64,000 bases of DNA. Source: Thermoleophilaceae bacterium. GTDB taxonomy: Bacteria > Actinomycetota > Thermoleophilia > Solirubrobacterales > Thermoleophilaceae. The notes beneath the pieces are model-generated. The model was given only the letters and a program-made list of their open reading frames with translations, had not been told where the DNA came from and ran no database searches. Shown here in pieces: positions 27,850-37,001 of this stretch (position 1 is the stretch's first letter; every line of letters starts with the position of its first letter). A program made the translations under genes and the position numbers. Location: positions 329,916 through 393,915 of the forward strand of contig JAUJOQ010000002.1 in assembly GCA_030447725.1 (NCBI GenBank). The letters are read 5' to 3'.

Positions 27850-29672
27850 TCAGCGTAGGCCGGCGCGGCGCACGTAGCGGCGCAGCGCACGGGGGGCGTG
27901 CACCAGGCGCCGGTCGGCGACCGCGACGCAGCGGACCTTGCCCCGGCGGATGCCGAAGATGCGCGGACTGTGTGGACCCGCCCGCAGCAGCCCGGGTGCG
28001 AGGCGGCTGGAGTTCGGAAAGCGCCGCGCCAGTCGCGCGACCCCCACGCCGCGCCCCACCGCGCGCGAGCGGTCGCTCCGAGCAGTGGTCGCCACAAGGC
28101 GCACGCGACCCTTTCGGCTGAGCGGCTCGAGAAGACCGCGGTCACGAGCCCGGCGGAGCGCCTCACGCACCAGCGGTAGACGAACCTCCCGCGCCTGACC
28201 GGCCGCGGGTCGATCCGCCGCAGTGCGCGGGGGCGGGTGTAGCCGAGGCGCACGCGGCCGATGTTGCGCCGCCCGACAGTGGAGCGCCGGGCCAGGCACC
28301 GGCGAGGCGCCTCGCTCCCGGCCCTGAAAGGCCACACACCGTCGGCCACCCGCACCGCATAGAAGCCGGTGTTGCCGTCGGAGTACCAGATCTCCCCGCG
28401 CTCGGGCGCGCGAACGCCGGGCTCGACATCGCGTAGTTGCTGGGAGGGCCGGCGGTGGCACTGGGGCCCGCCGGCGCGACGAAGTAGGCCAGCTCCTTCG
28501 GCTCCTCGGGGTCGCGGATGTCGAACACCCTCAGCCCAGACGCGATGAACGAGCACGCCACGATGCCGGGGTCCTCGCGCCGGGGCACCGAGCAGTAGTG
28601 GCCGGCGTAGCCCTGCACCGGGCTGGCGGCCCCCGGGTCGCCACCGATCTCGGCGCGGTTTTCGGGCTGGTGCACCGCCAGTCGGATGTCTGACACCACC
28701 CTCGGCGGACTCGTCGATCTCGACCAGGTAGGGCCTGCCGTCGATCGTGACCGGCGGGGCCACCTGCGGAATCGTCAGCGTGTCCCAGGTCAGGCGGCTG
28801 ATCTCGCGGATCCTGGGGTTGGGCCTGCGGGCCTGAACCTCGCTCAGGTCGATGATGATCAGCCCCGAGCTGGCGGCCACGTAGCCGCGGTTGCCGTCGT
28901 CGCTCACCGTGAGCCCGTGCGACTTGTAGTTGGCCACGGCCAGGGTCCTGGGCAGCTTCGGATTGGTGACGTCGACGGCGGTGACCTGCCCGGTGCTGAT
29001 CGAGGTGGCGTAGAAGGTGTTGCCGTCGGGGGCGAAGCCGCTCTCGTGCCCCAGCAGGCCCACCGGCAGGCTCGACTGCAGCGCCGGCTTGCGGCAGTCC
29101 TCGTTGAGGTCGTAGATGTCGACTACCCCGGGGGCGAACAGGGGATTGCCCATCACAGCCACCAGCAGCCCGCGCTTCTCGTTGAGCAGCAGCGACTCGT
29201 GGGGCGACAGCATCGACGGGGTGATCAGCGACGCGGTCTGCACCGGCTTCGCCGGATCGGCCATGTCGAGCACCGTGACCCCGGTGCGCTCGGCGCTGAG
29301 GAACTGCGCGTTGCTGGGAAAGAGCAGCGTGCTGTCGTAGTAGGCGCACTCGTAGCCGCCGGCCCTGCCGTGGTGCGAGAGCAGCGCCGTGGTGTTGCAG
29401 GTAAAACCCGCGTCGGACTCGCCTCCGGGCACGCGGCCCTGCATGCCGGTCTCGGGCCTCGAGCCGGGGCCGCACACCGGCCGCGGCGTCGTGGGCGGCG
29501 TAACGGCGGCGTGGGCCAGGCTCTGCCCTCCACGCTGCGTGAGCTGGGCGGTCCCGGGCCAGAGCCCGCCGCCCGAATCGTCACCCGGATGCGCGGCGCT
29601 CGGCCTCGCCGCGCCGAGCCCAGCCGAGAAGGCCACCGCCAGCCCGACTCCCACGCCACGAACGAAGCTCAC
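27850..29672 (-). pseudogene. LVIVD-repeat/beta-propeller secreted protein split by apparent frameshifts
   Basis: Homology-like continuity passes from ORF 27828..29753 to 28163..28699 (~28690), back (~28410), then to ORF 27850..28461 (~28110); GTG start at 29672 with signal peptide. Confidence 0.7.
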
Positions 29673-29749
29673 CCGTTCGAGGCTACAACGGCCCAGGGGC
29701 GGGGCGCCCCGCCAAGACCCCGGCGGGAAAGGCCGGATCGGACTCCCAA

Positions 29750-29788
29750 ACACAGAGAAGCCGCCCCGGCTGGGCGGCTTCTCTGTGT
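29750..29788 (-). terminator. Rho-independent-type hairpin 3' of tmRNA
   Basis: CACAGAGAAGCCGCCC-cggct-GGGCGGCTTCTCTGTG, perfect 16-bp arms (29751-29766/29772-29787), extendable by one A-T pair. Confidence 0.88.
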
Positions 29789-29790
29789 GA

Positions 29791-30158
29791 TGGAGACGGT
29801 GGGAATCGAACCCACGTCCGCGGGCGCGTGAAGAGCAGCGTCTACGAGCGTATCCGGCCCTCTGTTCTCGTCCTCAGGTCGCCTGGCCGGCGGGGTTGCT
29901 GGGGACCAGCCTCTGTGAGAAGTCCCCCCTTCGCCAGAGGCGCGCGAAGGGGGCGAGCCCACTGATTGATCTCGGACATCTCCCCCGCGGGCGAGGGGAG
30001 GCCAAGAGCACCGCTGGCTAGCTTTTGCTAGGCAGCGAGCGCGAACGAGTGATTCTCATCCGCATTTGTGTTTTTGCCGGTTGTTTTACGAGGCCGACCG
30101 GCAACCTCGACTCGCAACTGCCCCCACGGAAACGTCCACGTCGAAGCCTGTCGTCCCC
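29791..30158 (-). ncRNA. ssrA: tmRNA
   Basis: 5' GGGGACGACAGGCTTCGACGTGG; tag frame ...NADENHSFALAA-UAG (stop at 30030-30028) followed by CUAGC-AAAA-GCUAG hairpin; 3' GGACGTGGGTTCGATTCCCACCGTCTCCA T-arm/acceptor. Confidence 0.96.
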
Positions 30159-30237
30159 ATGTGAAGCATCCGCGAGTCTACCGCCTGCGGGGCGCGGGTC
30201 AGCGCGCCCGTCTCGGCGCATCGGCATCATCATCGCT

Positions 30238-30714
30238 GTGGCTCGGGGTCCCCACAGAGCCGGCGCGCTGGCGGTCGCCTTCTTCGCCGTACTGCTGGCG
30301 CCCGGATGCGGCTCTTCGCCGGAGCCCCGGCTCAGCGCCACGGCGGCCAGTCAGTTGCAACGCGGGCTGTCGGACGTGCGCGCTGCCGCAGAGGATGGCG
30401 ACGAGACGGAGGCTCTGCGCGCGCTCTCATCGTTCTCGGCGCTGGTGAGCCGCGAGTCGCGCGCCGGCAACCTGTCCGCGGGGCAAACTCGTGGGTTGAA
30501 GACGGGAATCGCCCAGGCGCGGCGGCGTATCGAGCTCGAAGTCGACGCCCCAGCGCCGGCGCCGACACCTCCACCGACGTTGACGACCCCGCCGGTCCCA
30601 GCCCCCGAGCCGGCCCCGGAAGAGCCGGAAGACGAGGAAAAGGAGAAAGAGGAGAAGGACAAAGAGGAAAAGGGAAAGGGAAAGTCCAAGGGCAAGGGGG
30701 GCAAGGAGGATTGA
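30238..30714 (+). CDS. Lipoprotein with Pro-rich linker and Glu/Lys-rich tail
   Basis: GTG start, AVLLAPGCGSS lipobox; EEKEKEEKDKEEKGKGKSKGKGGKED. Confidence 0.7.
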   Translation: MARGPHRAGALAVAFFAVLLAPGCGSSPEPRLSATAASQLQRGLSDVRAAAEDGDETEALRALSSFSALVSRESRAGNLSAGQTRGLKTGIAQARRRIELEVDAPAPAPTPPPTLTTPPVPAPEPAPEEPEDEEKEKEEKDKEEKGKGKSKGKGGKED

Positions 30715-31751
30715 AGCTCGCCCCCCACGAGAGCTTGAGTGACGGCAGGTACCGGCTGGAACGCCTCCTGGGCAGCGGCGGGATGGCCTCTGTGTGGCTG
30801 GCGCACGATGACCGGCTCAACCGCGCGGTCGCCATCAAGGTGATCTCGGACTCGCTGGCGGTGGACGACGCCTACGTCGCGCGCTTCGAGCGCGAGGCGC
30901 GCGTAGCGGCCGGGCTCTCCCACCACAACCTCGTCAAGGTCTTCGACTACGACGCCGAGTCAGACCGCCCGCTCTTGATCACCGAGTACGTGGACGGGGG
31001 CACCCTGGCGGAGCGCCTCAAGGACGACGGAGGGCAGCGGCTGGACTTCGAGCGGCTGGCACTCGACCTGCTCGCGGCGCTCGACCATATCCACGGCGCA
31101 GGCATCGTGCACCGAGACGTGAAGCCGGCCAACATCCTCTTCGCTGAGGACGGCCGCGCGCTGCTCACCGACTTCGGCATCGCGCACCCTGAGGACGCAA
31201 CCCGGCTGACCCAGACCGGCCAGGTGATCGGAACGCTCAGGTACCTGGCGCCCGAGGTGGCCGAAGGCCGTCCGGCGACGCCGCGCAGCGACCTGTTCTC
31301 CTGCGGCGTCCTGCTGCGCGAGGCTGCCGGGGAGCAGATGCCCTCTCGTCTCTCAGGGCTGGTGGAGCGGCTGACGGCGACAGACCCGGTTCGTCGGCCG
31401 GCTTCGGCGGCGGAGGCGCGGGCGTCGATAGAGGCGCCGACACAGAGGAAGACTCCGCTCCCGCCGGCGATCCCGGAAGGGCCGGCCGGGGAGACCGCGC
31501 CCACGCGGCTGCTGGATACGCCGGCTGCCACGACCCGGAAGCTCGAGATCCGGGTGGCGCCACGCACGGCGCTTCTAGCGGGGATCGCCGCGGTGCTGAT
31601 GCTCGTTGGCGTGATCTTGAGCGCCGGTGACGGAGGGCAAGCGCCCTCCTCCCCGCCGCAGGCGACACCCGCCCCCCGCGATGCGCCGCTGGACCAGCAG
31701 CTGAACGCGCTGGAGCGGGCGGTCCGGGCGGCCGGGCCAGGGGCCGAGTAA
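30711..31751 (+). CDS. Serine/threonine protein kinase (PknB-like), C-terminal TM
   Basis: TTG start overlapping upstream stop; YRLERLLGSGGMASVWLAHDDRLNRAVAIKVI, IVHRDVKPANILF, LTDFGIA. Confidence 0.93.
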   Translation: MKLAPHESLSDGRYRLERLLGSGGMASVWLAHDDRLNRAVAIKVISDSLAVDDAYVARFEREARVAAGLSHHNLVKVFDYDAESDRPLLITEYVDGGTLAERLKDDGGQRLDFERLALDLLAALDHIHGAGIVHRDVKPANILFAEDGRALLTDFGIAHPEDATRLTQTGQVIGTLRYLAPEVAEGRPATPRSDLFSCGVLLREAAGEQMPSRLSGLVERLTATDPVRRPASAAEARASIEAPTQRKTPLPPAIPEGPAGETAPTRLLDTPAATTRKLEIRVAPRTALLAGIAAVLMLVGVILSAGDGGQAPSSPPQATPAPRDAPLDQQLNALERAVRAAGPGAE

Positions 31752-31781
31752 GAAGGCGCTGCACGGGGTAGTGAGGCCGAA

Positions 31782-32333
31782 GTGTCCGCTGCAGCCCGTG
31801 GAGGGAGACCAGGCAGGATCGAGGTGGGCTGGCTGCTGGCAGGCGCCGGAGCCATCCTGTTGCTGATCTCGTTGTTCTTGGACTGGTACGAGCCGGGCCT
31901 CACCGGGTGGACCGTCTTCGAAGCGCTGGACCTCGTGCTGGCGGCCGCCGCCCTCACGGTGCTTGCCGTCACGGCCCGGGCGTTCGGCTTTGGGGCCGTC
32001 GGCGAGACAGCCGGCACGGCAGCCGCCGTGGCCGCCTTCGTGGTGGTCGTCTCCCAGCTGATCAACCATCCGCCCGCAGCCACCGGGGCGGACATCGATA
32101 TCGGGGGATGGCTGGCGCTGGCAGGCGCGCTGCTCATGGTCGTCGGCGCGCTGATGAGGCGCGCTGGGGTTTCCTTTGCTGTCGTCCTCGAAGACTCCGA
32201 TCAGCGCGCTCCGGTCGATGGCCGAACCCAGCGTGCGGGATCACCGCCCGAACCTGGCGGGGGCACCACGTCCCCCGCCTCGGGCGCCGGCGAGGGGCAG
32301 ACCGTTCCGATGCCGCCCGAAGAGTCGCGCTGA
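31782..32333 (+). CDS. Four-TM hypothetical membrane protein
   Basis: Four hydrophobic helices, disordered C-terminus. Confidence 0.7.
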   Translation: MSAAARGGRPGRIEVGWLLAGAGAILLLISLFLDWYEPGLTGWTVFEALDLVLAAAALTVLAVTARAFGFGAVGETAGTAAAVAAFVVVVSQLINHPPAATGADIDIGGWLALAGALLMVVGALMRRAGVSFAVVLEDSDQRAPVDGRTQRAGSPPEPGGGTTSPASGAGEGQTVPMPPEESR

Positions 32334-32339
32334 CGCAGT

Positions 32340-34082
32340 TCAGCGGGCCGGCACGGCATTCGCCGCGGAGTCCTTTGCGTCCCCCCGCCCACTGAGCGCC
32401 TTGAAGAGCGCGTCCACCACGCGGGCGTCGAACTGCTTGCCGGCGTTGTCGCGCAGTTCTTGCCGGGCCGCCTCGGCGCCGATGGCGCGGCGGTACACGC
32501 GGTCGCTGGTCATAGCCTCGTAGGCATCGCCCACCGCCAGGATCCTCGCCTGCAAGGGGATGTCCTTGCCCGTCAAGCCGTAGGGGTAACCGCGCCCGTC
32601 CGGGCGCTCGTGGTGGGCAAGGATCCAGCTGCGGATGTCGTCGAGGCCCGACCCGCCCAGGATCCGCGCTCCGATCTCGGGGTGCTTCTTCATCGCCTCG
32701 TACTCCTCGTCGGTCAGAGGGCCGGGCTTGCAGAGGATGGAGTCGGCCACCCCGATCTTGCCGATGTCGTGCAGCACCCCCGCAACGCGCACGCGGTCGA
32801 CCTGCTCGCGAGTGAGGCCCAGCTCGCGGGCCATCAGCTCGCAGTGGCGACCGACGGTCTGAGAGTGGCGGGCCGTGCCGGTGTCGCGCATGTCGAGCGC
32901 CTCTGCCAGGTTGAGCACCGTGGCGAGCTGGGCCTGCTCGCGCGGGTTGATCGCGTCGCGGTCGGAGGAGAGGATGCCCGCGATCTCGGGGCTGTGGAGC
33001 ACGCAGCGGTCACGGCCGAGAGCCTTGGCGGCGTACAGGGCGTCGTCGGCGGCGCGCAGCAGCCCGTCCAGGGTGGTGGCGTGGGCGGGATACGTGGCCA
33101 CGCCGACGCTCATGGTCAGCGGCTCGGCCTGATCGGCGAACGACTCGGAGATGCGGGTGCGCAGGCGCTCGGCCACCATGTAGGCCTCCTGCTGGTCGGT
33201 CTGGGGCAGCAGCACGGCGAACTCCTCACCGCCGATCCGAGCGACCACGTCGTAGCGTCGCCGGTCAGCCTCGAGCATCCACCCGATAGCCACCAGAGCC
33301 TCGTCGCCGGCGGTGTGACCCAGCCGGTCGTTGAGGTGCTTGAAGAAGTCGCAGTCGGTGTGCAGCAGGCTGAAGCGCTGCTCGCTGCGCTCCGCGCGGG
33401 CGAGCTCTGACTGCGCCGCGTGGTGAAAGCCGCGGCGGCTGAGCAGACCGGTGAGGGGATCGCTGCCGGCGACGGTGGCAAGCTGGCTGATCAGGGACCT
33501 GACGCGCTCGCGCAACAACACGACGAAGGCTCCGGCCACGAACACCGTGCCCGCCAGCAGCACCATCGCGGGGACGTCCTCGTTGGCCTGGACGGCGTTG
33601 GCCTCGAAGTGACCGATGCGAAAGCCTGCGATCACTCCGGCGTAGCTGGCGATCGTAAACAGGGCGAGGGCGATCGCCTCACGCCACGACAGAAAGCAGA
33701 AGGCGTACAGGGCGACCCACAGGTAGAAGAACAGGTAGGCGCTGGTGGCCCGGCCGCTGAGGAGGAGCACGATCGCCGTCGCCGCGGCCGCGCCGTAGGG
33801 GGCGGCTCGCCTGAGCCACTCCGGTACCCGCTCGCCGAAGGCGAGCAGGAGCGCGCCGACAGCCACAGAGCCGATCAGCACGGCGAGCATCCACTGCTCG
33901 TTGAAGCTCTCCGGGTGAGGCAGCAGCACGGTGAGCGCTCCGAGCAGACCGGCGGCGATGAAAAGGTACGCCTTCGAGGCCAGGTCGGGGGTCAGCGGCG
34001 GCACCCCGGTTGTGCTCCCGCGAAGGCCGGGCGCTCTGGCCTCTGAGCTCCCTTGCCCGAAACGACGTGCTAGCGAAGCCAT
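32340..34082 (-). CDS. Membrane GGDEF + HD-GYP c-di-GMP protein
   Basis: IGGEEFAVLLPQ; LHDIGKIGVADSILCKPGPLTDEEYEAMKKHPEIGARIL...HHERPDGRGYPYGL. Confidence 0.95.
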   Translation of the reverse strand: MASLARRFGQGSSEARAPGLRGSTTGVPPLTPDLASKAYLFIAAGLLGALTVLLPHPESFNEQWMLAVLIGSVAVGALLLAFGERVPEWLRRAAPYGAAAATAIVLLLSGRATSAYLFFYLWVALYAFCFLSWREAIALALFTIASYAGVIAGFRIGHFEANAVQANEDVPAMVLLAGTVFVAGAFVVLLRERVRSLISQLATVAGSDPLTGLLSRRGFHHAAQSELARAERSEQRFSLLHTDCDFFKHLNDRLGHTAGDEALVAIGWMLEADRRRYDVVARIGGEEFAVLLPQTDQQEAYMVAERLRTRISESFADQAEPLTMSVGVATYPAHATTLDGLLRAADDALYAAKALGRDRCVLHSPEIAGILSSDRDAINPREQAQLATVLNLAEALDMRDTGTARHSQTVGRHCELMARELGLTREQVDRVRVAGVLHDIGKIGVADSILCKPGPLTDEEYEAMKKHPEIGARILGGSGLDDIRSWILAHHERPDGRGYPYGLTGKDIPLQARILAVGDAYEAMTSDRVYRRAIGAEAARQELRDNAGKQFDARVVDALFKALSGRGDAKDSAANAVPAR

Positions 34083-34223
34083 CTAGGGCGCTATCGGCCG
34101 ATTGGGCACTTTCCTTACCCGGGCGCGATCCGACATACGTCCGCTCAGCCGCCGCAAGGCTCGTTGCAGCATTGTGCCCATGTGACCCACCTCACGGTTG
34201 GGATCACGTCTGGCTGCTGACCT

Positions 34224-34334
34224 AGAGGGAGTCCTGAGCGCCCTCGTGGGCGCTCGTTGCTTTCAAGGTCCCTCTTTTCTTCGGCCGGCTGGCCCACGTC
34301 GGCGCCGAAACGGGAGTCGCGCCGACGCGTGGCC
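34224..34334 (+). promoter_or_regulatory. Structured 5' leader of 34369..34980 (class unassigned)
   Basis: AGAGGGA(34224-34230)/TCCCTCT(34269-34275) enclosing GAGCGCCC-tcgt-GGGCGCTC; second hairpin CGTCGGCGC(34297-34305)/GCGCCGACG(34319-34327). Confidence 0.55.
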
Positions 34335-34368
34335 CGGGGGACCTTCCAGACACTTGGAGGTTTGATCC

Positions 34369-34980
34369 ATGCGCGAATATTTTGCGCGCGCGGTGCCCGT
34401 CTGCGCCCTGGCCTGCTCGGCCATTGCCGGTATACCGCCCGTCGCCGAGGCCCAGGCTGAGGCTCCCGCAGCCGACCAGCCCGCCCAGCTCGAGGTTGCC
34501 GCCCCAGTTCACGTGACGAAGGTGAGATCGGTTCGCCCCCCACGCCGCAAGGTGGTGCACAAGAGGTTCAAGCCCGCCGCCAGGCCCGGTCCGCGGGGGG
34601 TGCGCCGGATCATCCACCTGGAGGCTCGCCGCTGGAACATCAGTCCGAGCAGCCTCTCGCGCCGCGTGGCTTGCGAGTCGAACTACCGCTGGTACGCCGG
34701 CAACGGCGCCTACCAGGGGCTGCTCCAGTTTGCGTCGAGCACCTTCTACCGCGGCCTGCGCTCGATCCGCAGCCGCAAGGTGAAGTTCGTGCGAGAGCGC
34801 AGGCGGATGGTGCGCGGGCTGAGGATCTTGCACTACTCGGACGCATTTGTGAAGCGCAAGCGGGGCATGAAGCGCCGGCAGAAGGTCGTGACCGTCTACC
34901 GCGGCACGCTGCCACGCAATCCGGCGGTGACACATGCTTGGACCAGTTGCGGATCGGCTCCCAGGCGATCCGCGGATTGA
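34369..34980 (+). CDS. Secreted lysozyme/transglycosylase-like protein
   Basis: Signal peptide; LEARRWNISPSSLSRRVACESNYRWYAGNGAYQGLLQFASSTFYRG. Confidence 0.8.
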   Translation: MREYFARAVPVCALACSAIAGIPPVAEAQAEAPAADQPAQLEVAAPVHVTKVRSVRPPRRKVVHKRFKPAARPGPRGVRRIIHLEARRWNISPSSLSRRVACESNYRWYAGNGAYQGLLQFASSTFYRGLRSIRSRKVKFVRERRRMVRGLRILHYSDAFVKRKRGMKRRQKVVTVYRGTLPRNPAVTHAWTSCGSAPRRSAD

Positions 34981-35085
34981 GCGCCGTCGGGTCGAGCGAG
35001 TGGGCCTGCCCGGCCTGAGCCTGGTGTGGCAGAGCCCGCCGTGAGGTGCGCCCCGCTTGGCGCGTCCGAGCTATGTTGGGTCGCG

Positions 35086-35460
35086 GTGAACCGCGTCGAC
35101 ATCGCTCACGAGGTGTGCCACGCGTGGAACACCGGGAGCTACGACCAAATCTGGCGGCATCTCAGTGAGGACGTTGTCGTGCGCCCGACGGAGGTCACCT
35201 TCCAAAGCTTCCAGGGCCGAGAGGAGATCGAGCATCTGCGTTCCGATCTGGAGAACCTCGGGATCGCGGTCGCCAGCCGTTCGTTCTCGTGGGAAGAGCA
35301 TGGTGAGGACGTGATCGTCCAGGGATGGGGGCGCGTCATACAAGGTGACCACGATGACGAAATGCAGCTGGCCTGGCTGCTTCGTTTCCGTGGCGGGAAG
35401 GTCGTGCTGATCCAGACGTTCCTGAGCTACGAGAGCGCGCTGGAGTTCATCGAGGGCTAG
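35086..35460 (+). CDS. SnoaL-like/NTF2-like protein
   Basis: HEVCHAWNTGSYDQIWRHLSEDVVVRPTEVTFQSFQGREEIEHLRSDL; GTG start inferred. Confidence 0.75.
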   Translation: MNRVDIAHEVCHAWNTGSYDQIWRHLSEDVVVRPTEVTFQSFQGREEIEHLRSDLENLGIAVASRSFSWEEHGEDVIVQGWGRVIQGDHDDEMQLAWLLRFRGGKVVLIQTFLSYESALEFIEG

Positions 35461-36974
35461 GCGAGGATCGCGGGGCGTCCGATGTGAAAGCCCTGGGCGT
35501 AGTCGACTCCGAAATCGCTCAGCAACTGCAGCGTCTCTTGGTCCTCGACTCCCTCCGCGACGGTCTGCTGGCCGTAGTCCTTGGCCAGTCTGACGATGCT
35601 TTTCACGACCCGCTGGTCGGCCTCGCTGTCGGCCATGTCCCGCACGAAGGAGATGTCGATCTTCAGGTACTGCACGACCAGCTGTCGCTGGTAGGTGAGC
35701 GAGCCGTATCCGGTGCCGAAGTCATCGAGCGCGCACTTACAGCCCACCCGCGCTATCCGCTCCGAGAAGTCTCGCGCGGCGTCGATGTCCTCGACCGCTG
35801 CCGTCTCGGTGATCTCGAAGACGACCTTGGAGGGGTCGGCGCCGGACGTGTGAAGCTCTCGCTCGATCTCGCGGGTAAGCACTCGGTCACCGATCGACTG
35901 GCCTGAGAGGTTGATCTCGACCGAACGGCCTTCGGCGGCGAGGGCGATGCCGCGGTTCACCATGAAGCGGTCGATCTGGCCCATCAGCCCGAAGCGCTCG
36001 AACTGCGGCAGGAAATCGCCAGGTGAGATGACGTCATCGGGTCCTCCGTCGCCTTGCATCCGGACGAGCAGTTCCTCCTGCACGACCGCGCCGGAATGCA
36101 GGTCTACGATCGGTTGCGCGTATACGAGCAGGCGGTCTTCATAGATAGCCATGCGAATGCGCTCTTCCCATTCGAGGCGTTCGCTCAACTCCGCCTCGCG
36201 GAGCTTTCGGTCGGTGATGTCCGTCGAGATGCCGCACAGCGCGTAGGGCTCTCCGCGCTCGTCGCGCAGCGGGAACTTCAGCGTGATGTATGTCCGTAGC
36301 CCCGCGGCGACTTCGACCTCCTCCTCCAGCGATATCTCGACCCCCTCCTCGACCACCCGGCGATCGGTCTCGCGCGACGCCGGAAGGGCCTCCGGGGGGA
36401 GCACGTCTTCATCGCGCAAGCCGACAGCCGTTCCCGGCTCGAGGCCTAGGAGACGCTCGAACTCCGGGTTGCCCAGCAGGTAGCGGTAGTCGCCCCTTCG
36501 CTTGACATAGATAGCGGCGCTCGTGTTCTCGATGATGGCCTTCAGCTGCGCCTCGCTCGCGCGAAGCGCCCACTCCGCCCGCTTGCGTTCGGCGATGTCC
36601 GTGAACACGACCACGGCTCCTGTCTCCCCGTCGGGCAGCTCGAAAGGGGCCGAGGTATAGGAGACCTGCAGGGGCGACCCGTCCCGGCGGTAAAAGACAT
36701 CTTCGTCCACCCGCGCCGTTTCGCCCTCGAAGCGGACGGCCATGAGCGGACACTCCTCGATCGGGTAAGGAGACCCGTCCGGACGGCGATAGTGGGACAT
36801 CTGGTGAAGGTTTGCCCCGAGTAAGTCGCCAGATCCCCACCCCAGCCGCTGCTCAGCGATGGCATTCATGTAAAGAACCGCGCCGGACTGATCGACTGTG
36901 ATCAAGCCCTCGCCCATGCTCTCCACGACCGCCTCGAGGTACTCGGGCGAGGGTTGTTTGTCGGCTAAAGACAC
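35457..36974 (-). CDS. PAS-PAS-EAL domain c-di-GMP phosphodiesterase
   Basis: Two PAS units; LLVYAQPIVDLHSGAVVQEELLVRM, KCALDDFGTGYGSLTYQRQL, GVEDQETLQLLSDFGVDYAQGFHIGRP. Confidence 0.94.
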   Translation of the reverse strand: MSLADKQPSPEYLEAVVESMGEGLITVDQSGAVLYMNAIAEQRLGWGSGDLLGANLHQMSHYRRPDGSPYPIEECPLMAVRFEGETARVDEDVFYRRDGSPLQVSYTSAPFELPDGETGAVVVFTDIAERKRAEWALRASEAQLKAIIENTSAAIYVKRRGDYRYLLGNPEFERLLGLEPGTAVGLRDEDVLPPEALPASRETDRRVVEEGVEISLEEEVEVAAGLRTYITLKFPLRDERGEPYALCGISTDITDRKLREAELSERLEWEERIRMAIYEDRLLVYAQPIVDLHSGAVVQEELLVRMQGDGGPDDVISPGDFLPQFERFGLMGQIDRFMVNRGIALAAEGRSVEINLSGQSIGDRVLTREIERELHTSGADPSKVVFEITETAAVEDIDAARDFSERIARVGCKCALDDFGTGYGSLTYQRQLVVQYLKIDISFVRDMADSEADQRVVKSIVRLAKDYGQQTVAEGVEDQETLQLLSDFGVDYAQGFHIGRPAILA

Positions 36975-37001
36975 ACGATGCTCCCGATGGCTACGCGCAC
37001 G

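Noticed and set aside
29791-29860. tRNA-like T-arm GGGTTCGATTCCCACC
   Set aside because: Part of tmRNA; the 5' end, tag frame and tag-stop hairpin are all present.
30018-30341. 107-aa minus ORF ending KTQMRMRITRSRSLPSKS
   Set aside because: Out-of-frame translation of the tmRNA tag region.
34140-34368. c-di-AMP (ydaO) or c-di-GMP (GEMM) riboswitch call
   Set aside because: GGGGGACC and GGAGGTTTGATCC vaguely recall ydaO hallmarks, but order and the remaining conserved blocks are missing; kept only as an unassigned structured leader.
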